DNA from: Pseudomonas capeferrum
GTDB taxonomy: Bacteria > Pseudomonadota > Gammaproteobacteria > Pseudomonadales > Pseudomonadaceae
Direction of reading: 5' to 3'
Length of the DNA stretch: 64,000 nt
NCBI RefSeq assembly: GCF_000731675.1
Contig: NZ_JMIT01000002.1
Coordinates: forward strand, 161,456 to 225,455
Of this stretch, positions 29,070-38,223 are shown piece by piece. Below the pieces are notes generated by a model, which saw only the letters and a list, made by a program, of their open reading frames with translations, was not told where the DNA came from and did no database searches. Position 1 is the stretch's first letter, and each line of letters opens with the position of its first letter. A program made the position numbers and the translations under genes.

Positions 29070-29249
29070 TCAGTGGCCGTGCTTGCCACTCAAGGCTGCA
29101 TGAAAATGCGCGCTCTGGCGCAGGTACTGCTCGGTATAGCTGTGGGTACTGGACGCCTTGCTGCTGGTGTCGGCATGGGCCTGTGCCGGCAGCACGACCG
29201 AAGCGGAGATGGCGGATGCGGCGATGACCGGGAAGAGATTGAAGTTCAT
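29070..29249 (-). CDS. Small exported protein, 59 residues
   Basis: The frame encodes MNFNLFPVIAASAISASVVL, then PAQAHADTSSKASS, and ends in HAALSGKHGH. The first 24-26 residues form a textbook Sec signal peptide with an AxA cleavage site (AQA or AHA), leaving a mature peptide of about 33-35 residues rich in Ser, His and Thr. GAGGTAAG lies about 9 bases upstream of the ATG. No family is recognised. The histidine-rich tail (HFHAALSGKHGH) could bind metal. It stands alone between two hairpins and the lactonase gene. Confidence 0.65.
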   Translation of the reverse strand: MNFNLFPVIAASAISASVVLPAQAHADTSSKASSTHSYTEQYLRQSAHFHAALSGKHGH

Positions 29250-29372
29250 CTGGGCTTACCTCGACGGCGGTGGTTTGACGTTGGCCCGTTTGGGCCTTGG
29301 GTCAAACTTACGCCGCCAAGGTCGCCGCTAGAAATTCATTGCGGCAGTAACCATTATCACGCTGATCGATAG

Positions 29373-30503
29373 TCACTCGATGAATTTCAGGTCCGACGGC
29401 GCATTCTGTGGCAGCGTCTGCACCGTGTCCCCCAGTTTGCCGCTACGCGGATCGCGGCGCATGACCACAATCTGGTTACTCTTCTGGTTGGCCACGAGCA
29501 GGAAGTTGTCGCTGGGGTCCAGGGCAAATTCCCGAGGGTGATCACCTTCGACCGAACGGCGCTGCAAGAACGCCAGTTGGCCATCATCCTTACCTACGCT
29601 GAACGCCACGATCTCGTTGGCCGTGCCCCGATTGCTGACATACAGGAAGCGCCCGTCCGCCGACAGGTGCAAGCCACCACTTGCTTTCGCCGCGGCATCC
29701 TGGCGCTCGGTCAGGGGCAGGCGCTGGCGTTCGACAAGGTTGCCTTCCTGAACATCGAACATCACCACCTCGGCGCTCATTTCCAGGGTCAGGTAAGCGT
29801 GTCGCCCCTTGCCGTCGAACAGCAGGTGGCGCGGGCCGCTGCCCGGCGGCAAGGCCACTGAAGCAGGAATCGCCGGGGTCAGTGGGTGGTCCGCGCTGGC
29901 GCCATCGTAGCGATAGATGAACACCTTGTCGGCGCCCAGGTCGCTGGCATACAGGTGCTGCCCATCCGGCGACAGCACCAGCGAATGCACATGGGCGCCG
30001 GCCTGGCGTTCGGGGTTGGCGCCACTTGGTTTGTGCCGGGCCTGCTGCACCACCGCCTTGAGCTTGCCGTCCTTGGCCACCGGGATCACCACCAGGCTGC
30101 CACCGGGGTCTGGCTTGACCGCGTAATTGGCAACGAACAGGTAGCGCTGGTCGCGGCTGAGGCTGGCGTGGGTTGGCTCGTCGCCCCGGCTGGCCACCTG
30201 GTTGAGGGGTTTGATCTCGCCTTTGCTGCTCACGCTGAAACTGCTGACGTGGCCCTGAACGGTTTCGTTGACGGCGAACAGTTGCCGCTGGTCGGCCGAG
30301 AGCACCAGCCAGGAGGGGCTCACGCTCTTGACCACCTGTTGCGGGGTGGGGTCGATATGGCCTGTCGTGCTGTCGAACCGGTAGCGGTAGATACCTTGGC
30401 TGGCGCCATCGGTGTAGCTGCCCACCAGCAGTGTGGCAGCCTGGGCATTGAGGGTCAGGGTCATCAGGCTAGCGGTCAGCAGGCTCGTCCAGATTCGCTT
30501 CAT
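29373..30503 (-). CDS. Lactonase-family beta-propeller protein, exported
   Basis: A 376-residue protein with a signal peptide (MKRIWTSLLTASLMTLTLNA, cleavage near AQA). The seven-bladed propeller repeats are characteristic of the YbhE/6-phosphogluconolactonase family: LLVGSYTDGASQGIYRY, HLYASDLGADKVFIYRY, GPRHLLFDGKGRHAYLTLE, FLYVSNRG. The export signal argues against a cytoplasmic pentose pathway role, so the substrate is probably a periplasmic lactone or polymer. An ATG 4 codons earlier is also possible. The start overlaps the end of the preceding small gene by about 35 bases, so the two are likely co-transcribed. Confidence 0.85.
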   Translation of the reverse strand: MKRIWTSLLTASLMTLTLNAQAATLLVGSYTDGASQGIYRYRFDSTTGHIDPTPQQVVKSVSPSWLVLSADQRQLFAVNETVQGHVSSFSVSSKGEIKPLNQVASRGDEPTHASLSRDQRYLFVANYAVKPDPGGSLVVIPVAKDGKLKAVVQQARHKPSGANPERQAGAHVHSLVLSPDGQHLYASDLGADKVFIYRYDGASADHPLTPAIPASVALPPGSGPRHLLFDGKGRHAYLTLEMSAEVVMFDVQEGNLVERQRLPLTERQDAAAKASGGLHLSADGRFLYVSNRGTANEIVAFSVGKDDGQLAFLQRRSVEGDHPREFALDPSDNFLLVANQKSNQIVVMRRDPRSGKLGDTVQTLPQNAPSDLKFIE

Positions 30504-30759
30504 CGTCGTCTTCATCCGGGGCACGAAAGGCACTCATACAGACTAGACGATGCTCGCCCTGGGCATCGCTGAGCTGCCACTCGTCACCCGTGGCGATGGC
30601 GGCGGCGACCTGTTCGGCGGTGAAGGCCCAGCGGCGCAGCTGGCGGCCGTCCATGCATTCGACGGTGAGGCCGGTTTCGTTGGCGGTGAAGTCGAAGGCG
30701 TGTAGGCCGTCGATCAGCAGCATGTCGCAGGCTGCGAGGGCGGTGGCAAGGGGGGACAT
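30469..30759 (-). CDS. Small conserved Pseudomonas protein (DUF5629-like)
   Basis: A 96-residue acidic protein starting MSPLATALAACDMLLIDGLHAFDF and ending in an acidic tail (APDEDDDEANLDEPADR). It has no membrane segment. It resembles the Pseudomonas-restricted DUF5629 family as I recall it, which I could not check. Function is unknown. It is transcribed leftward into the lactonase gene with a 35-base overlap. The upstream region contains the hairpin closing the RND gene. Confidence 0.65.
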   Translation of the reverse strand: MSPLATALAACDMLLIDGLHAFDFTANETGLTVECMDGRQLRRWAFTAEQVAAAIATGDEWQLSDAQGEHRLVCMSAFRAPDEDDDEANLDEPADR

Positions 30760-30795
30760 GGGGATACCAGTTAGAGAAGTGCCGGCATTATAACC

Positions 30796-30819
30796 CTGGG
30801 GCCGCAATGCGGCCCCCAG
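30796..30819 (-). terminator. Hairpin after the RND exporter gene
   Basis: A G+C-rich stem CTGGGGCCGC / GCGGCCCCCAG with loop AAT lies just past the RND stop codon. No long T-tract follows, so termination strength is uncertain. Confidence 0.6.
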
Positions 30820-30828
30820 ATACAGCAA

Positions 30829-33228
30829 TCAGTGGGCGAAAATCGACCCACCCTCCTTGCCCACCATCTTCTCGGGCTTGATCAGGAACCGCGCCAGCGC
30901 CGGCAGCAGCCACAGCGCACCGAACATGTTCCACAGCAGCATGAAGGTCAGCATCAGGCCCATGTCGGCCTGGAACTTGATCGCCGAGAAGATCCAGGTG
31001 CACACGCCAATGGCCAGGCACAACCCCGTGAACAACACGGCCTTGCCAGTCGAACGCAGGGTTTCGTAGTAGGCCTCCTGCAACGGCAGGCCTGCGCGCA
31101 GGAAGCTTTCCAGGCGGCTGTAGATGTAGATGCCGTAGTCCACGCCAATGCCCACGCCCAAGGCCACTACCGGCAAGGTGGCGACCTTCACGCCAATGCC
31201 CATGTAGGCCATCAGTGCATTACCCAGCACCGATGTCAGCACCAGCGGCAGGACGATGCACAAGGTCGCGGCGAACGAGCGGAAGGTGATCAGGCACATC
31301 ACCGCCACGCAGATGTACACCAGCACCAGAATGGTCAGTTCGGCCGACTTGATGACCTCGTTGGTGGCCGCCTCGATCCCGGCGTTGCCGGCTGCCAGCA
31401 AAAACTGCAGGCCTTCCTTGTTGTGGCTGTCGGCAAAGGCCTTGGCGGCGGCGGTAACCCGTTCTAGGGTCTCGGCCTTGTGGTCGTTGAGGAACACCAG
31501 CACCGGCGCCAGCGAGCAGTCGGCGTTGTACAGGCCGTCGGCGCGGGCGATGGAGTTGTTGAGAACGTCCGGGTTGCGCGACAGGGTCTCCCATTTCAGG
31601 CTGCCCTCGTTCATGCCCTTGATCACCTGCTTGGACACGGTCACCAGCGAGATCGCCGACTGCACGCCCGGGGTGTTCTCCATGGTCCACATCAGCTCGT
31701 CGATCGGCGCCATTGTCGAGTGGATCGAGCAGCTTTCCGACGGCGTCTTGACCATGATCACCAGCACGTCCGAGCTGGTCGAATAGTTGCTGATGATGAA
31801 GTTGTTGTCCTGGTTGTAGCGTGAGTCCGGGCGCAGTTCCGGAGCGCCCTGGTCGAGGTCGCCGATCTTCAGGTTCTGGCTGTACCACAGGCCACCGGCG
31901 AACATCACCAAGGCCAGGCCAATCGACACCGGCGCCACCTTGGCACTGGCGAAGTTGGCCAGCAGGCGCCAGAACGGGTGTTCACGGGTCGCATCCTTCT
32001 TGCTGCGCTCGACGGCCTTGTTGCTGATGCCCACATAGGAGATCGCCACCGGCAGCAGGATCAGGTTGGTAAAGACGATGACCGCGACACCGATCGAAGC
32101 GCCGATGGCCAGCTCGCGGATGACCCCGATGTCGATGATCAGCAAGGTGATGAAGCCCACGGCATCGGCGAGGATGGCGATCATCCCGGGCAGGAACAGC
32201 TGGCGGAAGGTGCGCCGGGCCGCAGTCAGGGCGTTGTCGGCGTCGCTGGACTGCAGGGCGATGCCGTTGATCTTCTGCACCCCATGGGAAATGCCGATGG
32301 CGAAGATCAGGAAGGGCACCAGCATCGAATACGGATCCAGGCCGAAGCCCACCGCATGCATCAACCCCAGTTGCCAGACCACCGCCACCAGGGTGGTGAT
32401 GAGCACGGCGATGGTGCTGCGGATGCACCAAGTAAACCAGTACAGCAGCACACAGGTGATGGCCAGGGCCACACCGAAGAACATCACCACCATCACCAGG
32501 CCGTCAATCAGGTCGCCGACCTTCTTGGCGAAGCCGACGATATGGATCTTCACGTTGGGGTTCTGTGCCTGGAACTTGTCGCGGATCTTTTCTTCCAGCT
32601 GATGCGAGAACTGCTGGTAGTCGAGTTTGACCTGCTTGCCCTGGTCCTGCGGGTCGGGGTAGCTCTCCAGCAGCGGCACGTCAACGATAGTGGACTTGAA
32701 GTTGTTACCCACCAGGCGCCCGACCTGGCCGGACTTGAGCACGTTGTCGCGCAACGCGTCGAGGCTTTCGGCCGAGCCGTTGTAGGTATTGGGGATCACC
32801 TCGCCACCCGAGAAGCCTTCTTCGGTCACTTCGGTCCAGCGCACGCTGGGGCTCCACAGCGACTTCAGCCCGGCGCGGTCGACACCGGGGATGTAGAACA
32901 CCTCGTCATGGATCTGGCGCAGGGTCTCCATGTAGTCCTTGTCGAAGATGTCGCCGTTGACCGCCTCCACGGAAATACGCACGGTATTGCCGAGGTTGGC
33001 CAGGTCGTTGCGGTGCTCCATCATCTGCTCGATGAACGGGTGTTCGAGCGGGATCATTTTTTCGAAGCTGGTCGAGGGGCGAATCTGCGTGGCCTGCCAG
33101 AACAGGAAAATGCTGACCAACACGCACAGGGCGATGACCACGGGGCGATTATTGAAGATCAGGCGTTCGAGCAGCGTGGCCTTGTCCTGATGATGCGGGT
33201 GCATGGTGATGCTCTCCCTGCTGGTCAT
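30829..33228 (-). CDS. RND-superfamily exporter (MmpL/sterol-sensing-like)
   Basis: A 799-residue inner-membrane protein with the two-fold RND layout. There is a first helix near residues 30-50, a large periplasmic loop, five helices (about 245-435, with FLIFAIGISHGVQKIN), a second loop and five more helices (about 640-790, including GVGIGVDYGIYIYSRL). The GxxxDY segment in the second half is typical of the MmpL/HpnN branch that moves lipids or hydrophobic compounds. It starts at an ATG overlapping the BNR gene's stop (ATGA) with GGAG 8 bases upstream; ATG 33204 is an alternative. The partner is presumably the exported BNR protein; the substrate is unknown. Confidence 0.88.
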   Translation of the reverse strand: MTSRESITMHPHHQDKATLLERLIFNNRPVVIALCVLVSIFLFWQATQIRPSTSFEKMIPLEHPFIEQMMEHRNDLANLGNTVRISVEAVNGDIFDKDYMETLRQIHDEVFYIPGVDRAGLKSLWSPSVRWTEVTEEGFSGGEVIPNTYNGSAESLDALRDNVLKSGQVGRLVGNNFKSTIVDVPLLESYPDPQDQGKQVKLDYQQFSHQLEEKIRDKFQAQNPNVKIHIVGFAKKVGDLIDGLVMVVMFFGVALAITCVLLYWFTWCIRSTIAVLITTLVAVVWQLGLMHAVGFGLDPYSMLVPFLIFAIGISHGVQKINGIALQSSDADNALTAARRTFRQLFLPGMIAILADAVGFITLLIIDIGVIRELAIGASIGVAVIVFTNLILLPVAISYVGISNKAVERSKKDATREHPFWRLLANFASAKVAPVSIGLALVMFAGGLWYSQNLKIGDLDQGAPELRPDSRYNQDNNFIISNYSTSSDVLVIMVKTPSESCSIHSTMAPIDELMWTMENTPGVQSAISLVTVSKQVIKGMNEGSLKWETLSRNPDVLNNSIARADGLYNADCSLAPVLVFLNDHKAETLERVTAAAKAFADSHNKEGLQFLLAAGNAGIEAATNEVIKSAELTILVLVYICVAVMCLITFRSFAATLCIVLPLVLTSVLGNALMAYMGIGVKVATLPVVALGVGIGVDYGIYIYSRLESFLRAGLPLQEAYYETLRSTGKAVLFTGLCLAIGVCTWIFSAIKFQADMGLMLTFMLLWNMFGALWLLPALARFLIKPEKMVGKEGGSIFAH

Positions 33229-34265
33229 GGGCGCGGCTCCTCGGCAGCCTGGTCGGCACCTTCGGCGGTGGCCAGGTGCACACCACCCTGCCCCACCAGC
33301 AGCAAGCCGCCCGTGGACAGGCCAGTGACGCCGGCCAGGGCGATGCGGTCGGCGCGGTTGTAGACGCTGAAAGTTTGCCCGTCGTCATGGCTGCGCAACA
33401 CACTGCCGCCGTTACCGACCAGCACCACGCTGCCATCCTCGACAAGCGTAGCGCTTGCCAGGCCGAATTCGAGGGCGCCGCGCGCGGCCTTGAGCGCGAT
33501 CGGCTGCCAGCTGTCACCGAAGTCCGTTGAACGGAACAGGTTGCCGCGCAGGCCGTAGGCCAGCAGGGTCTGCGGCTGGGCGGTGCCGATCACACCGAAC
33601 AACGAGCCCTCGTAAGGGCCGTCGACCTTGGCCCAGGCCTGGCCGTTGTCGCTGGAGCGGAACATGCTGCCCTGCTCGCCGACAATGAATAGGCCGGCAC
33701 CCTTGATCACGGCGATGCCGTTGAGGTGAAACTGGTCGGGGTTGTCCAGCCGCTCGGCGACGTCCTGCCAGTGCTGGCCGCCGTCGCGGGTTTCCAGCAA
33801 GGCGCCATAGGCACCTACGGCAAACCCGTGCTGGGCGTCGAGGAAGGTGACATCGAGCAACGGGGCTTCACGGGTAAGGTCTTCGAACTGCTTGCTCCAG
33901 GTCGCGCCGCCGTCGGTGCTGGCGAGGATCTGCGCATCATGGCCGACTGCCCAGCCACGCTTGTCGTCGAGAAAAAACACGGCGGTGAGCAGTTGCCGGG
34001 TGGGCACCCGCGCCTGGGTCCAGGTCTTGCCCTGGTCGTCGGAGAACAGGATATGACCGCGATCGCCCACCACTACCAGGCGCTTGCCGGCGTGGGCGGC
34101 GTCGATCAGCAGGCTCTGGCTGGCCTTGGCCGATTCGGTCGAGTATTCGTCGGCGGCAGCGGCTTCGACGCTGCCCGTCCACATTCCCAATGCCAGCGCC
34201 AGCATCGCACCGGCGGCCAGCGGCCAGGCACCACGCCTGGGCTGCGCCATCAGCTGCTCCCTCAT
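33225..34265 (-). CDS. Exported YCF48/BNR-repeat protein
   Basis: A 346-residue protein with a signal peptide (hydrophobic WPLAAGAMLALALGMWTG, cleavage near EAAA). It carries repeated VVGDRGHILFSDDQGKTW-like blocks, the Asp-box/BNR propeller seen in YCF48 photosystem assembly factors. Further blocks include GWAVGHDAQILASTDGG, FAVGAYGALLETRDGG and VGNGGSVLRSHDDGQ. Such propellers are often encoded beside RND exporters in Pseudomonas and probably form a periplasmic partner. AGGGGA lies 5 bases before the chosen ATG. It is translationally coupled to the RND gene downstream. Confidence 0.86.
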   Translation of the reverse strand: MREQLMAQPRRGAWPLAAGAMLALALGMWTGSVEAAAADEYSTESAKASQSLLIDAAHAGKRLVVVGDRGHILFSDDQGKTWTQARVPTRQLLTAVFFLDDKRGWAVGHDAQILASTDGGATWSKQFEDLTREAPLLDVTFLDAQHGFAVGAYGALLETRDGGQHWQDVAERLDNPDQFHLNGIAVIKGAGLFIVGEQGSMFRSSDNGQAWAKVDGPYEGSLFGVIGTAQPQTLLAYGLRGNLFRSTDFGDSWQPIALKAARGALEFGLASATLVEDGSVVLVGNGGSVLRSHDDGQTFSVYNRADRIALAGVTGLSTGGLLLVGQGGVHLATAEGADQAAEEPRP

Positions 34266-34417
34266 GACTGTCCCCTGTTGTGTTCTTCTTAGTGGGTCAA
34301 TGCCTTGCAGGTACTGCGAAAAGCCTGTGGTAGAGGCCTGCAATAGCTTGGGGGGATCGTAGCGGGGAACGTTGCGCGGATACAACGAGCGGGACGTTAT
34401 GTTTTGTTAAGCACATA

Positions 34418-34446
34418 AAAGGCTGGGGCCGCTTTGCGGCCCCACT
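34418..34446 (-). terminator. Rho-independent-like terminator of pepN
   Basis: The stem GGGGCCGC/GCGGCCCC (34425-34432 and 34436-34443) with a 3-base loop is followed, in the minus direction, by AGCCTTTTATG. It ends the pepN-containing transcript. Confidence 0.7.
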
Positions 34447-34451
34447 GGCAA

Positions 34452-37109
34452 TCAAGCCAGGCTCTTGCTCACCACTTCATACACATCACTGGACAGCGCC
34501 CCAGAAGCGAGGATCCGCTCCAGTTCGCCCTTCATCAACGCCTGACGCGCAGCGTCATACTTGCGCCAGCGGGTCAGCGGTGCCAGTTGACGCGAAGCAA
34601 TCTGCGGGTTCAGCGCATTCAGCTCGATCACCAGGTCTGCCAGGAAGCGATAGCCCGAGCCATCCGCCGCATGGAAGTTGACCAGGTTCTGCCCGGCAAA
34701 GGCACCAACCAGCGCGCGCACCTTGTTCGGGTTTTTCAGGGTGAACGCCGGGTGCTGCATCAGTGCCTTGACCCGCGCCAGCCCGCCCGGCAGTGAGCTG
34801 GCGGCCTGCACGCTGAACCACTGGTCCATGACCAGCGGGTTGTCCTTGAAGTGCTCGGCGAAGGTTGCCAGCGCCTTGGCCCGCTCAGCCTCGAACGGCG
34901 AGTTGACCAGTACCGCCAGGGCCGTCAGGCGTTCGGTCATGTTGTCGCACTGGTCGAACTGCTCCAGGGTCGCTTCCAGCACCTGCGGCTTGCCGCTCAG
35001 CATCAGGTACGACAGGGCGATGTTCTGCAGGCTGCGGCGGGCGAAGTGCTCGGCCGAAGCGACGTAGGCCGTGCTGCGCGAGGCCTCGCGGTGCGCCTGA
35101 TAGCGCGCCCACAGGCCATCGAACAACTGCTCGGCGATCTGCTGGCGAGCGAACTCGCGGGCGGCGTGGATGGCATCGACGTCGGCCACCTGGCTGATCT
35201 CGGTGAGGTAGGCCTCGCCCGGCAGCGACAGCATCTCGGCGACCATGGCAGCGTCCAGCGACGTGTTGCCCAGCACGGTGCCAAGCGCAGTGATCAGGCG
35301 CTGGTCGAGCTTCAGCGCTTCGCCGCGCTGATGCTGGCCAATCAGCTCCTGCAGCACCTGCACCGACAGTTGCTGGCCCGCTTCCCAGCGGTTGAAGCCG
35401 TCGCTGTCATGCTGCATGAGGAACATCAGCTGGTCGCGGTCATACGGGAAGCTCAGCTTCACCGGCGCGCTGAAACCACGCAGCAGCGAGGGCAGCGGCT
35501 TGGCCGTGATGCCTTCGAAGGTGAAGGTCTGCTCGGCCTCGGTCACCGACAGCACGCGGCTGCTGCCGGCAGCGGCGGCTTCGCCGGCCAGGCGCAGTGG
35601 CAGGTCGTTGCCTTCGGCATCCAGCAGGCCCAGTTCGACCGGGATCACAAACGGCAACTTGTCGGCCTTGTCCGGCGTCTGCGGGCAGCTCTGGCGGAAC
35701 GTCAGGCTGTAGGTCTGGGCACCCGCGTCATAGGCTTCGCTCACCTCAAGGCGCGGCGTGCCGGCCTGGCTGTACCAGCGCTTGAACTGTGTCAGGTCGA
35801 CGCCGTTGGCATCTTCCATGGCCTTGATGAAGTCGTCGGTGGTCACCGCCTGGCCATCGTGGCGTTCGAAGTACAGGTCGCTGCCCTTGCGGAAGCCCTC
35901 GGCGCCCAGCAGGGTGCGGACCATGCGCACCACTTCGGCACCCTTCTCGTACACGGTCAGGGTGTAGAAGTTGGAGATTTCGATGAAACTGTCCGGGCGT
36001 ACCGGGTGGGCCATTGGGCCGGCATCTTCCGCGAACTGGTGGGTACGCAGGTAGGCGACGTCCTCGATGCGCTTGACCGTGCGCGAGTTCATGTCGGCGC
36101 TGAACTCGGCGTCGCGGAACACCGTGAAGCCTTCCTTGAGCGACAGTTGGAACCAGTCGCGGCAAGTTACGCGGTTGCCCGACCAGTTGTGGAAGTACTC
36201 GTGGGCGACCACGCCTTCGACCCGCTGGTGGGCGGCGTCGGTGGCGGTTTCGGCGCGGGCCAGCACGCAGCTCGAGTTGAAGATGTTCAGGCCCTTGTTT
36301 TCCATGGCGCCCATGTTGAAGTCATTGACCGCGACGATCATGAAGATGTCCAGGTCATACTCACGACCGTAGACTTCCTCGTCCCAGCGCATGGACTTCT
36401 TCAGGCTGACCATGGCGTGGTCGCACTTGTCGATGTTCTCGGGTTCGACGTAGATACGCAGGGTCACGTCGCGGCCCGACTGGCGCGTGAAGCTGTCCTC
36501 GACGCACCACAGGTCACCGGCCACCAGGGCGAACAGGTAGGCCGGTTTCATGAACGGGTCTTCCCAGGTCGCCCAGTGCCGGCCCTCTTCAGCCGGCCCG
36601 CTGCCGATCGGGTTGCCGTTGGACAGCAGCACCGGGTAGCGATGCTGCTCGGCGATCACCGTGGTGGTGAAGGTGCTCATCACATCCGGGCGGTCGAGGT
36701 AATAGGTGATCTTGCGGAAACCCTCGGCCTCGCACTGGGTGCAGAACATCTTGCCGGACTTGTAAAGGCCTTCCAGCGCGGTGTTGCTCTCGGGGTGGAT
36801 CTTCACGCTGGTGTCGAGGGTGAAGCGCTCGGCCTTGGGGTGGACCGTCAGGCTGTCGGCTTCAAGCTGGTAGTCGCTTGGCTGCAACTCCTGATCGTCC
36901 AGCGAGGCGCGCAGCAGTTCGAGCTGCTGGCCGTCGAGCACCAGTGGCGGCAGGCCGGCACCGCGTGCCGGGTTGCGGCGCATGACCAGTTGCGCATGGA
37001 CCAGGGTGTGGTCCTCGAACAGCTCGAAGGTCAGGTGCGTCTCGTCGATCAGGTACTCGGGCGCCTGGTAGTCCTTGAGGTAGATCACTTGCGGTTGTTC
37101 GGTACGCAT
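34452..37109 (-). CDS. pepN: Aminopeptidase N (M1 family)
   Basis: An 885-residue zinc aminopeptidase. The substrate-recognition GAMEN motif (MGAMENKGLNIF) precedes the zinc site H303-E-Y-F-H307 with the third ligand Glu326 (KEGFTVF), in the exact HExxH-x18-E spacing. Length and domain order match E. coli PepN, including the C-terminal helical domain. It removes N-terminal residues from peptides in the cytoplasm, finishing protein turnover. AGGAC lies 6 bases before the ATG. The DUF2797 gene ends 13 bases upstream, so it is probably in the same transcript. Confidence 0.97.
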   Translation of the reverse strand: MRTEQPQVIYLKDYQAPEYLIDETHLTFELFEDHTLVHAQLVMRRNPARGAGLPPLVLDGQQLELLRASLDDQELQPSDYQLEADSLTVHPKAERFTLDTSVKIHPESNTALEGLYKSGKMFCTQCEAEGFRKITYYLDRPDVMSTFTTTVIAEQHRYPVLLSNGNPIGSGPAEEGRHWATWEDPFMKPAYLFALVAGDLWCVEDSFTRQSGRDVTLRIYVEPENIDKCDHAMVSLKKSMRWDEEVYGREYDLDIFMIVAVNDFNMGAMENKGLNIFNSSCVLARAETATDAAHQRVEGVVAHEYFHNWSGNRVTCRDWFQLSLKEGFTVFRDAEFSADMNSRTVKRIEDVAYLRTHQFAEDAGPMAHPVRPDSFIEISNFYTLTVYEKGAEVVRMVRTLLGAEGFRKGSDLYFERHDGQAVTTDDFIKAMEDANGVDLTQFKRWYSQAGTPRLEVSEAYDAGAQTYSLTFRQSCPQTPDKADKLPFVIPVELGLLDAEGNDLPLRLAGEAAAAGSSRVLSVTEAEQTFTFEGITAKPLPSLLRGFSAPVKLSFPYDRDQLMFLMQHDSDGFNRWEAGQQLSVQVLQELIGQHQRGEALKLDQRLITALGTVLGNTSLDAAMVAEMLSLPGEAYLTEISQVADVDAIHAAREFARQQIAEQLFDGLWARYQAHREASRSTAYVASAEHFARRSLQNIALSYLMLSGKPQVLEATLEQFDQCDNMTERLTALAVLVNSPFEAERAKALATFAEHFKDNPLVMDQWFSVQAASSLPGGLARVKALMQHPAFTLKNPNKVRALVGAFAGQNLVNFHAADGSGYRFLADLVIELNALNPQIASRQLAPLTRWRKYDAARQALMKGELERILASGALSSDVYEVVSKSLA

Positions 37110-37122
37110 GTGCAGGTCCTTT

Positions 37123-37953
37123 TTACTGGAGCACGGCCAACTGGTAGGCCGTGTACTTGCGAATGTTGATCACGCCGGTGTCGAAAATCAGGTACTGGCC
37201 CTTGATGCCCAGCAGCGTGCCTTCCACCACCGGGTTCTTGTCCAGGTTGAAGCTGACGATCTTCGTCGGGTAGGCCTCGACCGGGTAACGCATCTGCACC
37301 ACCTCGGCATCCGGCAGCAGCTGCAGCGCCTGCAGGCCAAAGCGTGCCTGCAGCTCGCGCAGGCCGTCGGCGCAGGCATCGAAGATCTGTTCGCGGATGG
37401 CGACCAGGTCCAGCACTTCGGCGTCGCCCTTGAGCAGTGCACGCCAGTTGGTGCGGTCGGGTACCTGGCTGCGCAGCACGTCTTCGACCAGACCTGATTG
37501 CTGGCGGGTGGCCACGCGCATGATCGGCAGGGCCTGGCTGGCACCCTGGTCGAGCCAGCGGGTGGGCAGTTGGGTGGCGCGGGTGATGCCGACCTTGACC
37601 CCCGACGAGTTGGCCAGGTAGACCACGTGGTCGGTCATGCAGAACTGCTCGCCCCAGGACGGCTCGCGGCAGGTGCCGGCGTCGTAGTGGCAGCGTTCCG
37701 GGGCCATGATGCAAATGTCGCACTGGGCCAGCTTGGTCATGCACGGGTAGCAGTAACCCTGGCTGAAGCTGGTCTTGGTGCGCTTGCCGCAATGGCTGCA
37801 ATGAATGGCGCCGAGGTACTCCAGGCGCAGGCGCTGGCCGATCAACGGGTTGACCGGTACCTGCTCCTCACCCAGGCGAAAGCTGTATTGCACGACCGGT
37901 GCTTCCAGGCGCACCGCCATCTTGCTCAAAGAGCCACGAGCGAGTTCGATCAA
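37123..37953 (-). CDS. DUF2797 family protein with zinc-finger cysteines
   Basis: A 276-residue soluble protein. A cysteine-rich N-terminal part shows CSHCGKRT, CYPCMTK and CDICIM pairs, plus CHYDAGTC, consistent with one or two structural zinc sites. A segment VVYLANSSGVKVGITRATQLPTRW resembles the GIY-YIG nuclease core pattern (Y-x-A-x-S-G-x-x-K-x-G-x-T-x), which is suggestive only. The gene overlaps DUF1315 upstream by 4 bases and is 13 bases from pepN. DUF2797 proteins are uncharacterised; identification of the family is by recall. Confidence 0.82.
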   Translation of the reverse strand: MIELARGSLSKMAVRLEAPVVQYSFRLGEEQVPVNPLIGQRLRLEYLGAIHCSHCGKRTKTSFSQGYCYPCMTKLAQCDICIMAPERCHYDAGTCREPSWGEQFCMTDHVVYLANSSGVKVGITRATQLPTRWLDQGASQALPIMRVATRQQSGLVEDVLRSQVPDRTNWRALLKGDAEVLDLVAIREQIFDACADGLRELQARFGLQALQLLPDAEVVQMRYPVEAYPTKIVSFNLDKNPVVEGTLLGIKGQYLIFDTGVINIRKYTAYQLAVLQ

Positions 37954-38210
37954 TGTACCGAGTCCGACTTGAACAGAATGTTAGCGATCGGCGCCGACTT
38001 CGACGCGCATTCCTGCGGGCCCATGTAACCGGTGCGCTGATCTTCGGGGAGGTTTTGCATCTCCCAGGCGATCACGGCCTGCAACGACAGCTCTTTCTGT
38101 TCGACAGTGAGCTTGCGGCCATCGGACCATTTACCGATCTCCACGGCCGTTTTCAGGCTCTCGTAGATTTCGGGGGTAATGTTTTCGATCATTTGCGCGA
38201 AAGTGGACAT
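37950..38210 (-). CDS. DUF1315 family protein
   Basis: An 86-residue protein beginning MSTFAQMIENITPEIYESLK and containing GKWSDGRKLTVEQKE and WEMQNLPEDQRTGY, the conserved core of DUF1315. No membrane segment. GGAG precedes the ATG. The gene leads into DUF2797 with an ATGA overlap, suggesting the two proteins are made in fixed proportion. Function is unknown. Confidence 0.85.
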   Translation of the reverse strand: MSTFAQMIENITPEIYESLKTAVEIGKWSDGRKLTVEQKELSLQAVIAWEMQNLPEDQRTGYMGPQECASKSAPIANILFKSDSVH

Positions 38211-38223
38211 AGCGTCTCCTAAT

